DNA of 35,278 nt from Ignavibacteria bacterium (GTDB lineage Bacteria > Bacteroidota > Ignavibacteria > Ch128b): the NCBI GenBank assembly GCA_016873845.1, contig VGVX01000024.1, forward strand, positions 1-35,278, in the 5' to 3' direction. Positions 24,347 through 33,457 of the stretch are shown here, piece by piece (position 1 is the stretch's first letter; every line of letters starts with the position of its first letter). Made by a program: the position numbers and the translations under genes. The notes beneath the pieces are model-generated. The model did not search any database, was not told where the DNA came from, and was given only the letters and a program-made list of their open reading frames with translations.

Positions 24347-26452
24347 ATGAATTTAAAAGATTCAAAATATTATTTCAATCGTGATCTTAGCTGGATTGAG
24401 TTCAACCGGAAGGTGCTTGATGAGGCATTAGATCGTACTCTCCCACTGCTCGAAAGGGTAAAATTCTTATCGATTTTCTGTACAAATCTTGATGAATTTT
24501 TTATGATTCGAGTATCGGGATTAAAAGAACAAGTCTCCCTAAATTTGTTGAATGTTGGGATTGATGGTCTTTCTCCAATTGATACATTGAAAAAGATTGA
24601 GAGTAAAATTCGACCAATGCTGAAAACCTTTATGGAATGTTATAAAAACGACATTCTCCCCCAATTAAAAGAAGAAGGCATTGAAATTCTTGAATATTCA
24701 CAACTTACGAATTCGGAGCGTGAGTGCTTGAAATCTTATTTCGAAAAAGAGATATTTCCTGTGCTTACGCCATTGGCATTCGATCCGGGCAGACCGTTTC
24801 CACATATCTCTAATTTATCTTTGAGTTTAGCCGTTTCAATTGAAAAACCTGATGGCGACAGACATTTTGCACGGGTAAAAATACCAAGAACGCTCCCAAG
24901 GTTCGTTAATATTGATTTTATTCAAAAGAAATATCGACCTGAATCCTATTCAAATGGAAAAGCTCGATTCACATTGCTGGATCAAATTATTCAAGCAAAT
25001 CTTGATTCTTTATTCCCAAAAATGAAAGTGATCGAATCATTTATTTTTAGAGTGACTCGCGATACTGATATCGAAATCCAAGAAGATGAAGCAGACGATC
25101 TTCTTAAAATCATTGAAGAAAATATTAAGCAAAGAAGATTTGGAGCTGTAGTAAGACTCGAAATTGAATCGGACCTTTCGCCTATTATTAAAAATCTCTT
25201 GATGAAAAATTTAGAGATCGATGAAAACTCGGTTCATGTTTTAAATGGACCACTAGGGCTTGGTGAACTCATTAAACTTTTTGATCTTCCACATCAGCAT
25301 TTAAAATTGCAGCCATTCTATCCGGCAACTCCGAAGATTTTTGAAGAAGAAGAAAATGTTTTTGCAGCAATCAAGAAAAATGATATTTTACTACATCATC
25401 CCTATCATGCATTCTTACCGGTAATTGATTTTATTAAAAAAGCTTCAAACGATCCAAATGTTTTAGCAATCAAACAAACATTATACCGTGTTGGACCGAA
25501 TTCTCCTATTGTTGCAAGTCTTATTGAAGCCGCGGAGAACGGTAAACAAGTTGCCGTTCTTGTTGAACTCAAAGCAAGATTCGATGAGGAAAATAATATT
25601 CATTGGGCGAGAAGCCTCGAAAAAGTTGGAGTCCACGTTGTATACGGCCTGATTGGATTAAAAACTCACTGCAAGGTTGCACTAGTAGTACGCAATGAAA
25701 AAGATGGACTGAAAAGGTATGTTCATCTCGGAACTGGGAACTACAATGCTCAAACTGCAAAAATTTATACCGACTTCGGTTTATTTACTTGCAATGAAAA
25801 AATCGCTGCCGATGCATCTGAACTTTTCAACTATCTCACAGGATACTCAGAGCAGGATACTTACAGAGAACTACTTGTAGCACCAATAAATATGCGTGAA
25901 CGACTTTTAGAATTCGTTGATGACGAAATTCAATCGCATAAAAAATTTGGTAATGGCAGACTGATTTTCAAAATGAATTCTCTGACAGATCCAAAAATGA
26001 TCCAAGCCTTATACAAAGCTTCCTGTGCAGGAGTGAAAGTTGATTTACTCATCAGAGGAATTTGCATGCTTCGCCCTCAACTTAAAGACGTTAGTGAAAA
26101 TATTAACGTTGTGAGTATTGTTGGCAGATTTTTAGAACATGCAAGAATTTTTTATTTCCGCAATAACGGCGATTCTAAAATCTATTTGGGAAGTGCAGAT
26201 CTCATGGAGCGAAATCTAAATCGGCGTGTCGAAGTTCTTTTCCCGGTTTCAGGTGATAACATAAAGAATTTCATTCTCGAGAGTGTTCTTCAAGTCCAAC
26301 TCCAAGATAACTTCAACGCTAGATTTCTTTTACCAGATGGTTCTTACGAATTTGTTGACAGGAAAAATGGCTCAGAATCGAATGACAGCCAGATGACTCA
26401 AATTAGTTCAGCATCCATTGTTCAGAGTTGGGATCCAATCGGCAGAATTTGA
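24347..26452 (+). CDS. ppk1: Polyphosphate kinase 1
   Basis: A 701-residue PPK1 that reversibly makes polyphosphate from ATP. The N domain opens YYFNRDLSWIEFNRKVLDEALD. The head domain contains FDPGRPFPHISNLSLSLAV. The first C domain carries AIKQTLYRVGPNSPIVASLIEAAENGKQV and VELKARFDEENNIHWARSLE. The autophosphorylated histidine is His441 in KTHCKVALVVR. A second catalytic histidine is in the FLEHARIFYF motif. Length is normal. The ATG at 24347 has no strong ribosome binding site. It is alone in its direction; no exopolyphosphatase gene is adjacent. Confidence 0.95.
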   Translation: MNLKDSKYYFNRDLSWIEFNRKVLDEALDRTLPLLERVKFLSIFCTNLDEFFMIRVSGLKEQVSLNLLNVGIDGLSPIDTLKKIESKIRPMLKTFMECYKNDILPQLKEEGIEILEYSQLTNSERECLKSYFEKEIFPVLTPLAFDPGRPFPHISNLSLSLAVSIEKPDGDRHFARVKIPRTLPRFVNIDFIQKKYRPESYSNGKARFTLLDQIIQANLDSLFPKMKVIESFIFRVTRDTDIEIQEDEADDLLKIIEENIKQRRFGAVVRLEIESDLSPIIKNLLMKNLEIDENSVHVLNGPLGLGELIKLFDLPHQHLKLQPFYPATPKIFEEEENVFAAIKKNDILLHHPYHAFLPVIDFIKKASNDPNVLAIKQTLYRVGPNSPIVASLIEAAENGKQVAVLVELKARFDEENNIHWARSLEKVGVHVVYGLIGLKTHCKVALVVRNEKDGLKRYVHLGTGNYNAQTAKIYTDFGLFTCNEKIAADASELFNYLTGYSEQDTYRELLVAPINMRERLLEFVDDEIQSHKKFGNGRLIFKMNSLTDPKMIQALYKASCAGVKVDLLIRGICMLRPQLKDVSENINVVSIVGRFLEHARIFYFRNNGDSKIYLGSADLMERNLNRRVEVLFPVSGDNIKNFILESVLQVQLQDNFNARFLLPDGSYEFVDRKNGSESNDSQMTQISSASIVQSWDPIGRI

Positions 26453-26464
26453 TTTTATTTTTGA

Positions 26465-26593
26465 TTAATCCGCCTCATCGTGTAGCTTTCTGCTGCGTGA
26501 ACTTAAGACTTTCGAGAAACAATATATTAGAAGTGAAAAAACCGTTGTCCAAGCTACTGCCATAAAAATAATACCTTCAACTTTTAATCCCAT
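26465..26593 (-). CDS. Small single-pass membrane protein of 42 residues
   Basis: A short frame convergent with ppk1. It begins MGLKVEGIIFMAVAWTTVFS and continues with one hydrophobic helix to about residue 30, then a basic, Ser/Arg-rich tail (SSRSRKLHDEAD). The ATG at 26593 has a good ribosome binding site (TTGAGGATAAA). The type (a few N-terminal residues, one helix with a Trp, a short charged cytoplasmic tail) recalls the small accessory subunits of secondary transporters, such as MetS beside NSS-family carriers, but no transporter gene lies next to it. Its coding status is supported by the ribosome binding site and composition only. Confidence 0.55.
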   Translation of the reverse strand: MGLKVEGIIFMAVAWTTVFSLLIYCFSKVLSSRSRKLHDEAD

Positions 26594-26747
26594 TTTATCC
26601 TCAAGTATTTTGTTCCTTTCATCTACTTAATAAGCTAATATTTTTTTGCACGTATGCAAGTCTTTAGGATTTTTCTTAGTAAAACATCTGATATGTGTAG
26701 TTTATATCAGTGATGAAAACATTTTTTATTCGTAATTTACTAACGAA

Positions 26748-28073
26748 ATGAATTCCAAATTCACAATAAACTTTTGTTTACTGATTATCATATTTAGTTG
26801 CAGCATCTCCTATTCAGATACAACTTCTAATTGGAAAAAATTATCCACTCCCATTTCAACACACTTGAGAAAAGTTTTTTTCGTTGATTCACTTTCCGGC
26901 TGGGTTGGCGGGGACTCTGGAATTATTATCCACACAAACAACGGTGGAAATAACTGGCAAGTTCAATCAAGTGGAATCGAATCAGAGATAAGAGATATTT
27001 TTTTTCTCAATAATAGACTTGGGTGGGGAATTGCATGGAGTTATTCTGAAGAAACTCCAATCGGTTCAGTTATTCTATCAACAACAAACGGAGGGAGTTT
27101 CTGGCGCATTTCTGATTTTCCCGAAGAGAATGTTTTTTTGAATTGTATTCATTTTGTAGATTCTTCAATCGGATTTTTGGGAACTGGGAATGGAACTATT
27201 CTACGAACAATAGATGGTGGAATTAATTGGGAAAAAACTAAAATCACTACTGGTCCTTATTCTAATTTTCCAATTTTGGATTTTAAGTTTATTACTAAAC
27301 AATTCGCCTTTGCTAATGGAGGAATTCGTGATGTAGGAGGAGTGATTTGGCGAACTGGAAATTTTGGACTCGATTGGGATTCTGGACCCGTTGGACCTGA
27401 ACCTATCTTGCAAATCGATGCCATTGACTCGAACTATATTGTGGGCGTAGGAGGTGATTACGAGTTTGGAGCCGGTGTTGTAATTTCATCTGACGCTGGA
27501 ATTTCTTGGGATTATAGGTCTCTCGAAATATTTGGATTTGCACATTCTGTTTCTTTCAGAAAACCAACAGAGGGCTGGTCTACGATTGGAATTGAAAAAA
27601 AATTTTTACTAACAAGAGACTCGGCAAAAACTTGGGAAGTAATACCAACAATTGACAGTACTGCGATATATGAACTTCAATTTGTCGATTCGCTTACTGG
27701 TTTTGCAGTCGGTGAACGCGGTACTGTACTCAAGTATAAATATAAACCACCAATTGTTAATTCTATTGATGATGCCGTTTTAACTACTCCGATCGGTCAT
27801 AAATTATTTCAAAATTTTCCTAATCCTTTCAATCCCGAGACAGTTATTCGTTATCAGTTAATGGTTAATGGTCATGTTTCACTAAAAGTCTATGATATTC
27901 TAGGAAGAGAAGTGGCGACACTAGTAGATGAAATAAAAGATGCCGGCTTCTATCATTTTCCATTTTCCATCCGTCAGCTGACGGATCATTTTCCATTATC
28001 CAATGGGATTTATTTCTATCAACTTCGTGCAGGCTCTTATCTTGAAACAAGGAAGATGATTATACTAAAATGA
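26748..28073 (+). CDS. Secreted Ycf48/BNR-like beta-propeller with T9SS sorting domain
   Basis: A 441-residue exported protein. After a signal peptide (about 1-24, NFCLLIIIFSCSISYSD) come about six propeller repeats, each with an Asp-box-like turn (TNNGGNNW, TTNGGSFW, TIDGGINW, GNFGLDW, SDAGISW, RDSAKTW) and a DSLTGFAVG-like strand; this resembles Ycf48/HCF136-type and sialidase-like propellers. The C-terminus from about residue 360 is a T9SS type A sorting domain (NFPNPFNPETVIRY, VSLKVYDILGREVATLVDE, GIYFYQLRAG, KMIILK). In that domain, six extra residues are encoded by an 18-bp palindrome. The role on the cell surface is unknown. The next gene is a paralogue on the same strand. Confidence 0.85.
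   Translation: MNSKFTINFCLLIIIFSCSISYSDTTSNWKKLSTPISTHLRKVFFVDSLSGWVGGDSGIIIHTNNGGNNWQVQSSGIESEIRDIFFLNNRLGWGIAWSYSEETPIGSVILSTTNGGSFWRISDFPEENVFLNCIHFVDSSIGFLGTGNGTILRTIDGGINWEKTKITTGPYSNFPILDFKFITKQFAFANGGIRDVGGVIWRTGNFGLDWDSGPVGPEPILQIDAIDSNYIVGVGGDYEFGAGVVISSDAGISWDYRSLEIFGFAHSVSFRKPTEGWSTIGIEKKFLLTRDSAKTWEVIPTIDSTAIYELQFVDSLTGFAVGERGTVLKYKYKPPIVNSIDDAVLTTPIGHKLFQNFPNPFNPETVIRYQLMVNGHVSLKVYDILGREVATLVDEIKDAGFYHFPFSIRQLTDHFPLSNGIYFYQLRAGSYLETRKMIILK
27969..27986. repeat. 18-bp palindrome inside the sorting-domain coding region
   Basis: ATCCGTCAGCTGACGGAT is a perfect palindrome in the reading frame of the propeller protein, encoding part of the unusual SIRQLTDHFP segment. It differs at one base from the palindrome in the intergenic repeat at 31101-31118, which indicates a dispersed element rather than coding chance. 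Confidence 0.75.
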
Positions 28074-28092
28074 CAAGATTAAAAAAAATAAA

Positions 28093-29373
28093 ATGAGATT
28101 AACCTGGTTATTTGTAATTTTATTTATCCTTCGAAGTGAATTCGTATTCTCCCAATCGAAGTTTTCGGCATCAAATTCTGTACTTTATTTCCTTAACGAA
28201 AATATTGGAATGGTAGTTCGGACTGACAGCTCTATAAAAGTAACTTACGACGGTGGAGAAAGTTGGATTATAAGACAATTTGACTCTCAAATAATATGTT
28301 TTGCTTTTACTAAATCTGGAAAAGGCTGGGCAGCCTCGATGTCGAATCTCTATTTTACAAGTGATACATGCAGATCATGGTCTAAAAGTACGATTGATAA
28401 TTCAACACCATTTTTCACAGTTCATTTCCTGAACGATAGCGCTGGCTTTGTTGGAAGTTATAATAAAATTCTACGCACCAGCGATAATGGCAATTCTTGG
28501 ACTAATGCATATATTGATTCGCCATATAACGTATCAATAACCAATTTCAGTTTTTTAAATGATGTTGAAGGAATTGCGACTTCTGGCTCAACGTTATTTA
28601 AAACCACAGATGGCGGCTATATTTGGTTGAAACTTCCGATAGATCTACATTCATCGTATAGTAGCTTTTATCGATCATCCTATCTATCATCCGATTTTTT
28701 ATTATTGAGCGGATATCATATATATATTGTCGCTGAAGGATTTTTATTAAAATCGACTAATGGCGGTACTTCTTGGAGTCCATATGGGAATGGACAATAT
28801 TTTAAATTTGGGATTACTGACCAGCATTTCGCTTCGCAATTAAGAGGATTGGTAACCTCTAATGGCCTTATCTATTCAACTTTAAATTCTGGAAACACAT
28901 GGGATACAATTAATGTTAGCGTCTATCGCTTTCACTTTCTTGATGAAAATTCTGCCTGGGGAATTTCTGAGACAAAAACTCTAAAAACTACTGACAGTTG
29001 GAAAACTTTTAAAGTAATTGATTCCATTTCAACCAAGGTTGAAGAATCAAATTATAGACTGAATTCATTTCAATTATTTCAAAATTATCCAAATCCATTT
29101 GGCGAAGCCATCCATTCTGGTAATCCACATACAATCATCAGCTTTCGCTTGTCAGCTATCAGTAGAATTTCATTAAAAGTGTTTGATATACTTGGGAGAG
29201 AAATTGTCACCTTAGTCGATGAAGAACTTGATGGAGGAGTTCATAATTATCCATTCTCCATTTTCAATCTTGCCCGTCAGCAGACAGGTTTTCAATTAGC
29301 TAGCGGTGTATATTTTTATCAACTGAAATCCGGAGATTTTGTAACCACGAAAAAAATGGTCCTTTTGAATTGA
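28093..29373 (+). CDS. Second secreted Ycf48/BNR-like beta-propeller with T9SS sorting domain
   Basis: A 426-residue paralogue of the preceding gene, 19 bases downstream. A signal peptide (about 1-20, RLTWLFVILFILRSEFVFSQ) is followed by propeller repeats with Asp-box-like turns (TYDGGESW, TSDTCRSW, TSDNGNSW, TTDGGYIW, STNGGTSW, NSGNTW). The C-terminal sorting domain from about residue 331 reads NYPNPF then NPHTIISFRLS, VFDILGREIVTLVDEE, GVYFYQLKSGDF and ends KKMVLLN. It has two expansions relative to its relatives: about seven residues (GEAIHSG) after NPF and about nine before the LASG turn, the second over an imperfect palindrome, CCCGTC/GACAGG, near 29273. It is likely co-transcribed with its neighbour. 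Function unknown; probably surface binding or structure. Confidence 0.85.
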   Translation: MRLTWLFVILFILRSEFVFSQSKFSASNSVLYFLNENIGMVVRTDSSIKVTYDGGESWIIRQFDSQIICFAFTKSGKGWAASMSNLYFTSDTCRSWSKSTIDNSTPFFTVHFLNDSAGFVGSYNKILRTSDNGNSWTNAYIDSPYNVSITNFSFLNDVEGIATSGSTLFKTTDGGYIWLKLPIDLHSSYSSFYRSSYLSSDFLLLSGYHIYIVAEGFLLKSTNGGTSWSPYGNGQYFKFGITDQHFASQLRGLVTSNGLIYSTLNSGNTWDTINVSVYRFHFLDENSAWGISETKTLKTTDSWKTFKVIDSISTKVEESNYRLNSFQLFQNYPNPFGEAIHSGNPHTIISFRLSAISRISLKVFDILGREIVTLVDEELDGGVHNYPFSIFNLARQQTGFQLASGVYFYQLKSGDFVTTKKMVLLN

Positions 29374-29376
29374 ATT

Positions 29377-31005
29377 TCATTTGATGACAACAAGTTTTTT
29401 TGTCGAACTGAACTTTCCTGCAGTCAACGAATACAAATAAACTCCCGAAGGTAAATTAGATGCATTAAATTCAATTTCATATTTCCCACTTGGTTTTACT
29501 TCATCCACGAGAGTTATAATTTCTCTTCCTAATAGATCGTAGACTTTTAGTTTTACTTTCTCACTTCTTGATACTGAATATTCTATTCTAGTAGACGAAT
29601 TGATCGGATTAGGATAATTTTGAAAGAGCATGAAATCTTCAATCTGGATTTCATCATTAATAGATAAGCGAGTTAGATCAATTTTCGTTGACCAAACTTG
29701 GTAAATTCCCGTCGAATTATCCATCCAAACCGGCCACAAAATTTTTCTTGAAGATGTTAATCCAATATTATCACCTTGGTAACCTTGGCCAAGTCCGCCA
29801 ATTGGAGCAGGCTTGAAATTATGATCACTTATTTCATAATCAATCCAAGTATCCCCGCCATCTGTTGATCGGGAAAGAAATACACCTGACGAATCGTTAG
29901 TTGTATTTCTATCGTCATAATAGATAATATTTACACCGCCGTTATCATCAACATGAATTGCAGGAAAGAATTGAGTCTTGCCAGTGTTTACTGGATCTTG
30001 ATTGACTCGAATGCCTGCCGACCAAGTATTACCGCTATCCGTAGATCGTCTCAAAATTATGTCCGGATCATTACCGGCTGGTGATAAATTCTTTTCAGAA
30101 GTAACGATGTAAATCCAACCGCTCCGAATCCCTTCTGAATTATCAACAGCAATTCTCGGCAAACCATTTACTCTAATATTCTGTTTCGAGGAAAGCACTC
30201 CTTGTATTCCGCTTACATCAAACGCTTTTTCTTTTACATTCCAATCTATCCCGCCGTTTGATGAAGATGCAACTCCAACGTGCACTTCACTAAATGGAGA
30301 AACACTCGTCACTCCAGCCCAGCAAATAAATACGTGTCCTTGTTTATTAGTTGAAATATCTCCTCCTGCGCATCTTTGCGGAGGATTGTTTACCTGCTTT
30401 GGTGCTGACCACGTTGATCCGCCATTTGTAGTAAAAGAAGTCATAATAGGATAAGGAGGGATAAATTTCACCCATGTTGTGTATGTTCGTCCGTAAAATA
30501 GACTTGCAGTATTAACATCGCTGATTGTTGCGGCTCGCTCCAAATCATCGGTTGAAATATTTTTTTGATTCGACCAAGTTAAACCCATATCAGTCGAGAA
30601 ATGAGAGTAAAGTCCATAAAACGGAGTACGCCCTAAACGAGTAATGATGAATGTACCGTTTTTGTCAATCGTAATTCCAGGATCGCCGCCGTGAAAAAAA
30701 ACGTTAGCACCGTTGCAAGTATCACTTCCATACCAGCTGAATCCGAAATTCGTTGTAACGTAAATTCCTTCACTCAAAAAAAAGCTTGGAGTAAAACTTA
30801 TGGTATTGGCAGTTGAAAATAAAATATCTGGATTTGAAGGATGAACAGTAATAAATACTTCTGTTTGGGTTGTACTGCTGGGGAAAATCCGGAAATTATT
30901 TGAAATTGCTTGTGCCGATAGATTAGCAGCAGTTACCAGACAAAATAAAGATTGTAAACCAATAACTACCGTACCTAGAAATTTTTTCTGATGATGATTT
31001 TTCAT
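29377..31005 (-). CDS. Secreted sialidase-fold (BNR repeat) protein with T9SS sorting domain
   Basis: A 542-residue exported protein with signal peptide (about 1-32, ending LSAQA). Five Asp-box turns of the form S-x-D/N-x-G-x-T/D-W are visible: STDMGLTW, TTNGGSTW, SSNGGIDW, STDSGNTW and STDGGDTW. This indicates a six-bladed sialidase-like propeller, but the arginine triad and nucleophile of true sialidases could not be confirmed, so no activity is claimed. The C-terminus from about residue 459 is a compact T9SS sorting domain (NYPNPINSSTRIEYSV, VKLKVYDLLGREIITLVDE, NASNLPSGVYLYSL, KKLVVIK), useful as an unexpanded reference for the other three. It ends three bases from the convergent propeller gene. 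Confidence 0.87.
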   Translation of the reverse strand: MKNHHQKKFLGTVVIGLQSLFCLVTAANLSAQAISNNFRIFPSSTTQTEVFITVHPSNPDILFSTANTISFTPSFFLSEGIYVTTNFGFSWYGSDTCNGANVFFHGGDPGITIDKNGTFIITRLGRTPFYGLYSHFSTDMGLTWSNQKNISTDDLERAATISDVNTASLFYGRTYTTWVKFIPPYPIMTSFTTNGGSTWSAPKQVNNPPQRCAGGDISTNKQGHVFICWAGVTSVSPFSEVHVGVASSSNGGIDWNVKEKAFDVSGIQGVLSSKQNIRVNGLPRIAVDNSEGIRSGWIYIVTSEKNLSPAGNDPDIILRRSTDSGNTWSAGIRVNQDPVNTGKTQFFPAIHVDDNGGVNIIYYDDRNTTNDSSGVFLSRSTDGGDTWIDYEISDHNFKPAPIGGLGQGYQGDNIGLTSSRKILWPVWMDNSTGIYQVWSTKIDLTRLSINDEIQIEDFMLFQNYPNPINSSTRIEYSVSRSEKVKLKVYDLLGREIITLVDEVKPSGKYEIEFNASNLPSGVYLYSLTAGKFSSTKKLVVIK

Positions 31006-31091
31006 ACTTCGTTCATTTAATATTTAGAAGCGGATCAACTCCGTTATGATCCGTTTCAGTGTTAATTATATACTCAAGTTACGCAAAACAG

Positions 31092-31190
31092 CCATTCTGA
31101 ATCCGTCAACTGACGGATGAAGAATCTAACGATGCAATTTTCAGATTTTTTTAGATGTTTCGTCCCGATTCCTCGGGACTCAACATGACA
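31092..31190. repeat. Intergenic palindromic repeat element (CATTCTGAA...CAACATGACA type)
   Basis: The gap between the TonB receptor gene and the sialidase-like gene holds a structured stretch. CATTCTGA is followed by an 18-bp dyad ATCCGTCAACTGACGGAT (31101-31118), then GAAGAATCT (31119-31127), a spacer, AGATGTTTC (31153-31161), a hairpin GTCCCGA/TCGGGAC with a 4-base loop (31162-31179) and CTCAACATGACA. The arrangement resembles REP/MITE-like intergenic repeats I recall from Ignavibacteria and Bacteroidota genomes. No open reading frame of use lies in it. Copy number cannot be judged here. Confidence 0.6.
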
Positions 31191-31221
31191 AATAGTCCAT
31201 TCTGCGTACCTCAGTTATTTA

Positions 31222-33372
31222 TTAAAAAGTATATCCTAAGTTTATCGCTCCGAAGTAACTCCTGGGTTCTCCAGCTTCATAATATCTTCCCGAGGTTGAA
31301 TTAATATTGACGAATCCAACATACGTTTTATTAAACATGTTGTTTACGCCCATAGAAACTAAAATATTGAATCTCCCAAGGGTTAAATCTGATCCGAACA
31401 GCGTGTTCCAAACCGAATATGAATCTGTCGATTCAGAATTACGGTCATCTACTTGCATGCCGCTGACATAGATTAAATTTTCTTTCAAAAACAAAGTAAG
31501 AATTTGTAAAATTTTATACTCATATGATAAAGACAAATTCACATTATGCTTTGGCACACTTGGAACAGTATTATTCGAGAAGTCTTCAAGTTTAATCACA
31601 TCTCCTGTAATATTTGTTGATTTGGCAAGATATTCTTTATACTTAAAATTAGAAAATGCGTAAGCACATTTCAAATTTAATCTGCTCAATATTTCAGTTG
31701 TTAAACCAAACTCAAAACCGTTTCGACTTGTTTTGGCACTGTTGCGGTAATAAACCACTTTGTTAACTTCGAACGGAACGATTTCATCATTTATGCTACT
31801 GCTGAAAAATGTCGCTTCAAATAATACATTTCTTAAGAAAGATTTTTTATGATCTATGAGATTTCCTTTTACTCCAATTTCGAAATTCTTGGATTTCTGA
31901 GGTCTGAGATCCGGATTAATCAGAATTGCTGGCTGAGAACTAAATGGATAATTATCAAGTTCATTTCCAGCAGGCGAATCGAAACTTAATCCATACGAAC
32001 TGTACAAAGCGACAGTCGGGTGCAGCTTATAGTTCAATGCCAATTTCGGAGTGAACGCATTGAAACTTCTCTTGGAACTTCTTGAATTAAGAGCTTTATC
32101 AACGGCTTCAAAAACAACGTTATCATATCTTCCGGTGAGAAGTAAGGAGAGTTTTTTCTCGATCGCATCGAAAGAATTTGAGATAAAAAATCCTGCATTG
32201 CCGATTACTTCATCGGTGAGTTTATCAACTCCATCACCTCGCTGACCAAAAATGTTTTTGAATGATTCAATCGGTCCGGCTTGATAGAGCAAATCTCCGC
32301 CAATAGAAAATTCGTTACTGTGTTCAAAGAATTTTGATTTATTCATGAATTTGAAGCTGCTGCCTATTCCATATCTATTAATGATTCTATAATCTTTCGC
32401 CGTTCGCTCAAAATATTTTATAGTTCCATAGGCTGTTAATTCTATTTGATCATTTCTTGATTCATCGAAGAAGGATGAAAATCGAATCCCGACTCTTCCC
32501 TTCTTTGATATCCGTCTTGTATCTCTTGCTATTTCGATGGAATCAGCCATCATCGGATTGAACTTAAATTCATGCAATGTAAGCGAGCCAGGCAAACGAA
32601 TCAGACCTGAAACAAAGTAACCAAGAATTTGAAGTCGAGATAGATCATTCGGATAAGTCTCAAGAACTGTATTCAGTATATTCCAATAATCTGAACTGTG
32701 TGATCTATATCCTTGGTAATTGTGATAAGAATATGTCAGCAGATAGCCGTACTCAGGAGTGCGAATACCAAGTTTTAATCCATTTCTCTTTAAACCAAAT
32801 GAACCAAATTCATTAAAACTTGTCACGAATGATCGAGTGAAGTTGACATCATTAATAAAATTTACAACTCCGCCTGGCGCATTTGTGTAAAGTGAAGAAG
32901 AATTTCCCTTAACAATTTCAATATGCCCAATAGAATTAAAATCTATCGCTTCGATCCGTGTCTGACCGTCAGGTTCTGATTCCGGAATATCATCCAGCAA
33001 GATTCGTACACCTCGAATTCCGGAGTTTGATCTGCTTCCGAATCCACGAATTGAAATCCTAACATCATGATTGCCGTATCGTGACTGCATGAATAATCCA
33101 GGAACACTGCCAAGCACATCGCTAATCGAAATTTTTTTATCGTATTTATAATTCACATTACTTAATCGGCTGACCGAATAAGGAATATCAATAATTCGCT
33201 TACTTGTTCTTGTACCTGTCACAACCACTTCGTCCATTTCAAAAGTTAACGAATCTGAACGAGGGATGACGTAGTACCTATTTTCAATTTTATCTTCCTG
33301 CGCCATCAGTAAGCTTTGAGGCAAGCTGATATAAATGAAAAAGAGTGTAAGCCAAAAAAAGATTTTTGACAT
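31222..33372 (-). CDS. TonB-dependent outer-membrane receptor
   Basis: A 716-residue receptor. The signal peptide ends near residue 25 (SLLMAQ). A TonB-box-like segment FEMDEVVVTGTR (44-55) is followed by the plug domain: PYSVSRLSN, ISISDVLGSVPGLFMQSRYG, VRISIRGFGSRSNSGIRGVRIL, DDIPESEPDGQTRIEAIDF and IEIVKGNSSSLYTNAPGGVVNF. A 22-strand-type barrel follows and the protein ends SYFGAINLGYTF, with a terminal Phe. The GVRILLDDIP-x-x-x-PDGQ motif is of the FecA/siderophore-receptor type, so an iron complex is the likely substrate, though not proven. There is no carboxypeptidase-like N-terminal repeat and no SusD partner. The ribosome binding site is GAGGT. Confidence 0.9.
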   Translation of the reverse strand: MSKIFFWLTLFFIYISLPQSLLMAQEDKIENRYYVIPRSDSLTFEMDEVVVTGTRTSKRIIDIPYSVSRLSNVNYKYDKKISISDVLGSVPGLFMQSRYGNHDVRISIRGFGSRSNSGIRGVRILLDDIPESEPDGQTRIEAIDFNSIGHIEIVKGNSSSLYTNAPGGVVNFINDVNFTRSFVTSFNEFGSFGLKRNGLKLGIRTPEYGYLLTYSYHNYQGYRSHSSDYWNILNTVLETYPNDLSRLQILGYFVSGLIRLPGSLTLHEFKFNPMMADSIEIARDTRRISKKGRVGIRFSSFFDESRNDQIELTAYGTIKYFERTAKDYRIINRYGIGSSFKFMNKSKFFEHSNEFSIGGDLLYQAGPIESFKNIFGQRGDGVDKLTDEVIGNAGFFISNSFDAIEKKLSLLLTGRYDNVVFEAVDKALNSRSSKRSFNAFTPKLALNYKLHPTVALYSSYGLSFDSPAGNELDNYPFSSQPAILINPDLRPQKSKNFEIGVKGNLIDHKKSFLRNVLFEATFFSSSINDEIVPFEVNKVVYYRNSAKTSRNGFEFGLTTEILSRLNLKCAYAFSNFKYKEYLAKSTNITGDVIKLEDFSNNTVPSVPKHNVNLSLSYEYKILQILTLFLKENLIYVSGMQVDDRNSESTDSYSVWNTLFGSDLTLGRFNILVSMGVNNMFNKTYVGFVNINSTSGRYYEAGEPRSYFGAINLGYTF

Positions 33373-33457
33373 AATAACCTCTTAGGTCTTTACAATATTA
33401 AAAAATATCCTCAGCTCCCAGTTTTTATTGGAAACCATTTGATTTGAATTTTAATTG

